From Elusimicrobiaceae bacterium (GTDB lineage: Bacteria; Elusimicrobiota; Elusimicrobia; Elusimicrobiales; Elusimicrobiaceae), in NCBI GenBank assembly GCA_017534965.1, contig JAFXVA010000013.1, forward strand, positions 1 through 64,000: a stretch of DNA of 64,000 nt, read 5' to 3'. This document shows positions 63,088-64,000 of the stretch, one piece after another. Below the pieces are notes generated by a model. That model saw nothing but the letters and a program-made list of their open reading frames with translations, had not been told where the DNA came from and did not search any database. Position numbers and translations under genes: made by a program. Each line of letters begins with the position of its first letter. The stretch's first letter is position 1.

Positions 63088-64000
63088 ATGCAAGATTATC
63101 TTAAAAGAATATTAGAAGGCTTCAAAAGTTATAACCCTACTCAAGATACATCTATGATTGAGAAAGCCTATCATTTTGCCGAAACTGCCCATAAAGGCCA
63201 AAAACGTCTTACAGGGGAAGATTTCTTTATGCATTGTTGCGAAGTTGCTTTAATCTTACTTGAACATAAACTTGATGCTGATACAATTTGCGCAGCTTTA
63301 CTTCATGATACCGTAGAAGATACATCCACCACCGTTGCTGATATTGAAAAAAACTTTAATAAAGAAATAGCTTTAATGGTAGAAGGCTTAACCAAAATTG
63401 ATAAACTTGAAAACACTTCTAATGATGAACAAACTATGGAAAATTGGCGTAAAATGTTAATTGCCGTTTCCCATGATATGCGCATAATTTTAATTAAACT
63501 TGCCGATAGAACCCATAATATGAAAACCCTTGATGCCCTTGCCCCTAAAAGAAGAATAGAAAAAGCACAGGAAACAATTAATTTATATGCCCCTTTAGCC
63601 CAGCGTCTTGGTATGTTTAGTTTAAAAAACGAACTGGAAGATTTATCTTTTAAATATTTACAGCCGGAAGAATATAAAAACTTAGTTGCCGGTGTAGCCA
63701 AAAGATCTGAAAGTTTAGAGAAAATTTTACTTTCTTTTAAAGAAAATTTAGATAAAGTTTTGGTAAAAGAGCAAATACCGCATCGCTTACTTTCAAGAGT
63801 CAAAAACTATTATTCTATACATAGAAAAATGGTTAAGCAAAATATTTCTTTTGAACAAATACAAGATTTGCTTGGCGTGCGTATTATAACAGAGAGCAAA
63901 CTTGATTGTTATCGCGCTTTAGGGGCTTTGCATGCTAATTTTAAACCGGTCAGCGGAACTTTTACCGATTATATTGCTATGCCAAAAATGAATATGTATC
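63088..64000 (+). CDS. rel: RelA/SpoT-family (p)ppGpp synthetase/hydrolase (partial, runs off the window)
   Basis: At least 304 codons from the ATG at 63088, without a stop before the window ends. It begins MQDYLKRILEGFKSYNP and shows the HD hydrolase domain: HKGQKRLTGEDFFMHCCEVA, LLHDTVEDTS and IKLADRTHNMKTL with its metal-binding His and Asp residues. The synthetase domain start is visible (PHRLLSRVKNYYSIHRKM, VRIITESKLDCYRALG). The TGS and ACT regions would lie off the right edge. It makes and degrades the stringent-response alarmone. It follows lpxB after three bases. Confidence 0.93.
   Translation, partial: MQDYLKRILEGFKSYNPTQDTSMIEKAYHFAETAHKGQKRLTGEDFFMHCCEVALILLEHKLDADTICAALLHDTVEDTSTTVADIEKNFNKEIALMVEGLTKIDKLENTSNDEQTMENWRKMLIAVSHDMRIILIKLADRTHNMKTLDALAPKRRIEKAQETINLYAPLAQRLGMFSLKNELEDLSFKYLQPEEYKNLVAGVAKRSESLEKILLSFKENLDKVLVKEQIPHRLLSRVKNYYSIHRKMVKQNISFEQIQDLLGVRIITESKLDCYRALGALHANFKPVSGTFTDYIAMPKMNMY

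Overview
The window looks like the chromosome of an AT-rich, anaerobic, Gram-negative bacterium. Evidence for an outer membrane: lpxB, a pal-cpoB-tolB cluster, a FadL-type porin and several small beta-barrel proteins with signal peptides. Evidence for anaerobic life: a 1406-residue BadF/HgdC-type activase. ClpC, a short GSI-alpha glutamine synthetase and a periplasm-facing Ser/Thr kinase fit deep-branching gut lineages such as Elusimicrobiota; that placement is an inference, not proven here.

Layout. 1-4757: end of tuf, a repeat-rich spacer, tspO, two secreted proteins, glnA. 4758-24071: a 19.25-kb integrated element bounded by a perfect 60-bp direct repeat covering the 3' half of tRNA-Val(GAC). 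24027-36970: tRNA-Val, macro-domain protein, phosphoesterase, porin-like protein, MscS-type channel, secreted nuclease, CorA-like transporter, Ser/Thr kinase, FadL-type protein, Xer recombinase, recA, clpC. 37095-43893: gatB, barrel protein, histidine kinase, AI-2E-type permease, pal-cpoB-tolB. 43940-49140: tRNA-Ala(GGC), the giant activase and two repeat-rich spacers. 49205-64000: smc, phosphoesterase, an eight-gene minus-strand run ndk / inactive-looking hydrolase / murQ / anmK / nagZ-like / ispH / pfkA / rlmB, then Gfo/Idh oxidoreductase, lpxB and a truncated rel/spoT.

The integrated element is a defence island. Its housekeeping module is a tyrosine integrase, a ribbon-helix-helix regulator, an AlpA-like protein and a gpII-like replication initiator. 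Its cargo is an AlbA/Schlafen-type ATPase-like protein, a Fic protein, a type III restriction-modification pair (mod-res), an operon of 43-aa peptide / ClpX-like unfoldase / LemA-like protein / membrane TPR protein, and an IetAS-type AAA ATPase plus subtilisin pair. The mod-res operon and the ClpX-like operon each follow a structured RNA leader with a terminator and a competing antiterminator. The second leader closely resembles a SAM-I-clan riboswitch. The first carries a possible 35-codon leader ORF (ATT start) that stops exactly at the antiterminator. The most novel candidates are the SAM-leader/ClpX-like/LemA/TPR operon, the attenuator in front of mod, and a chromosomal intergenic element present in three copies whose helices covary while its internal loops are conserved.
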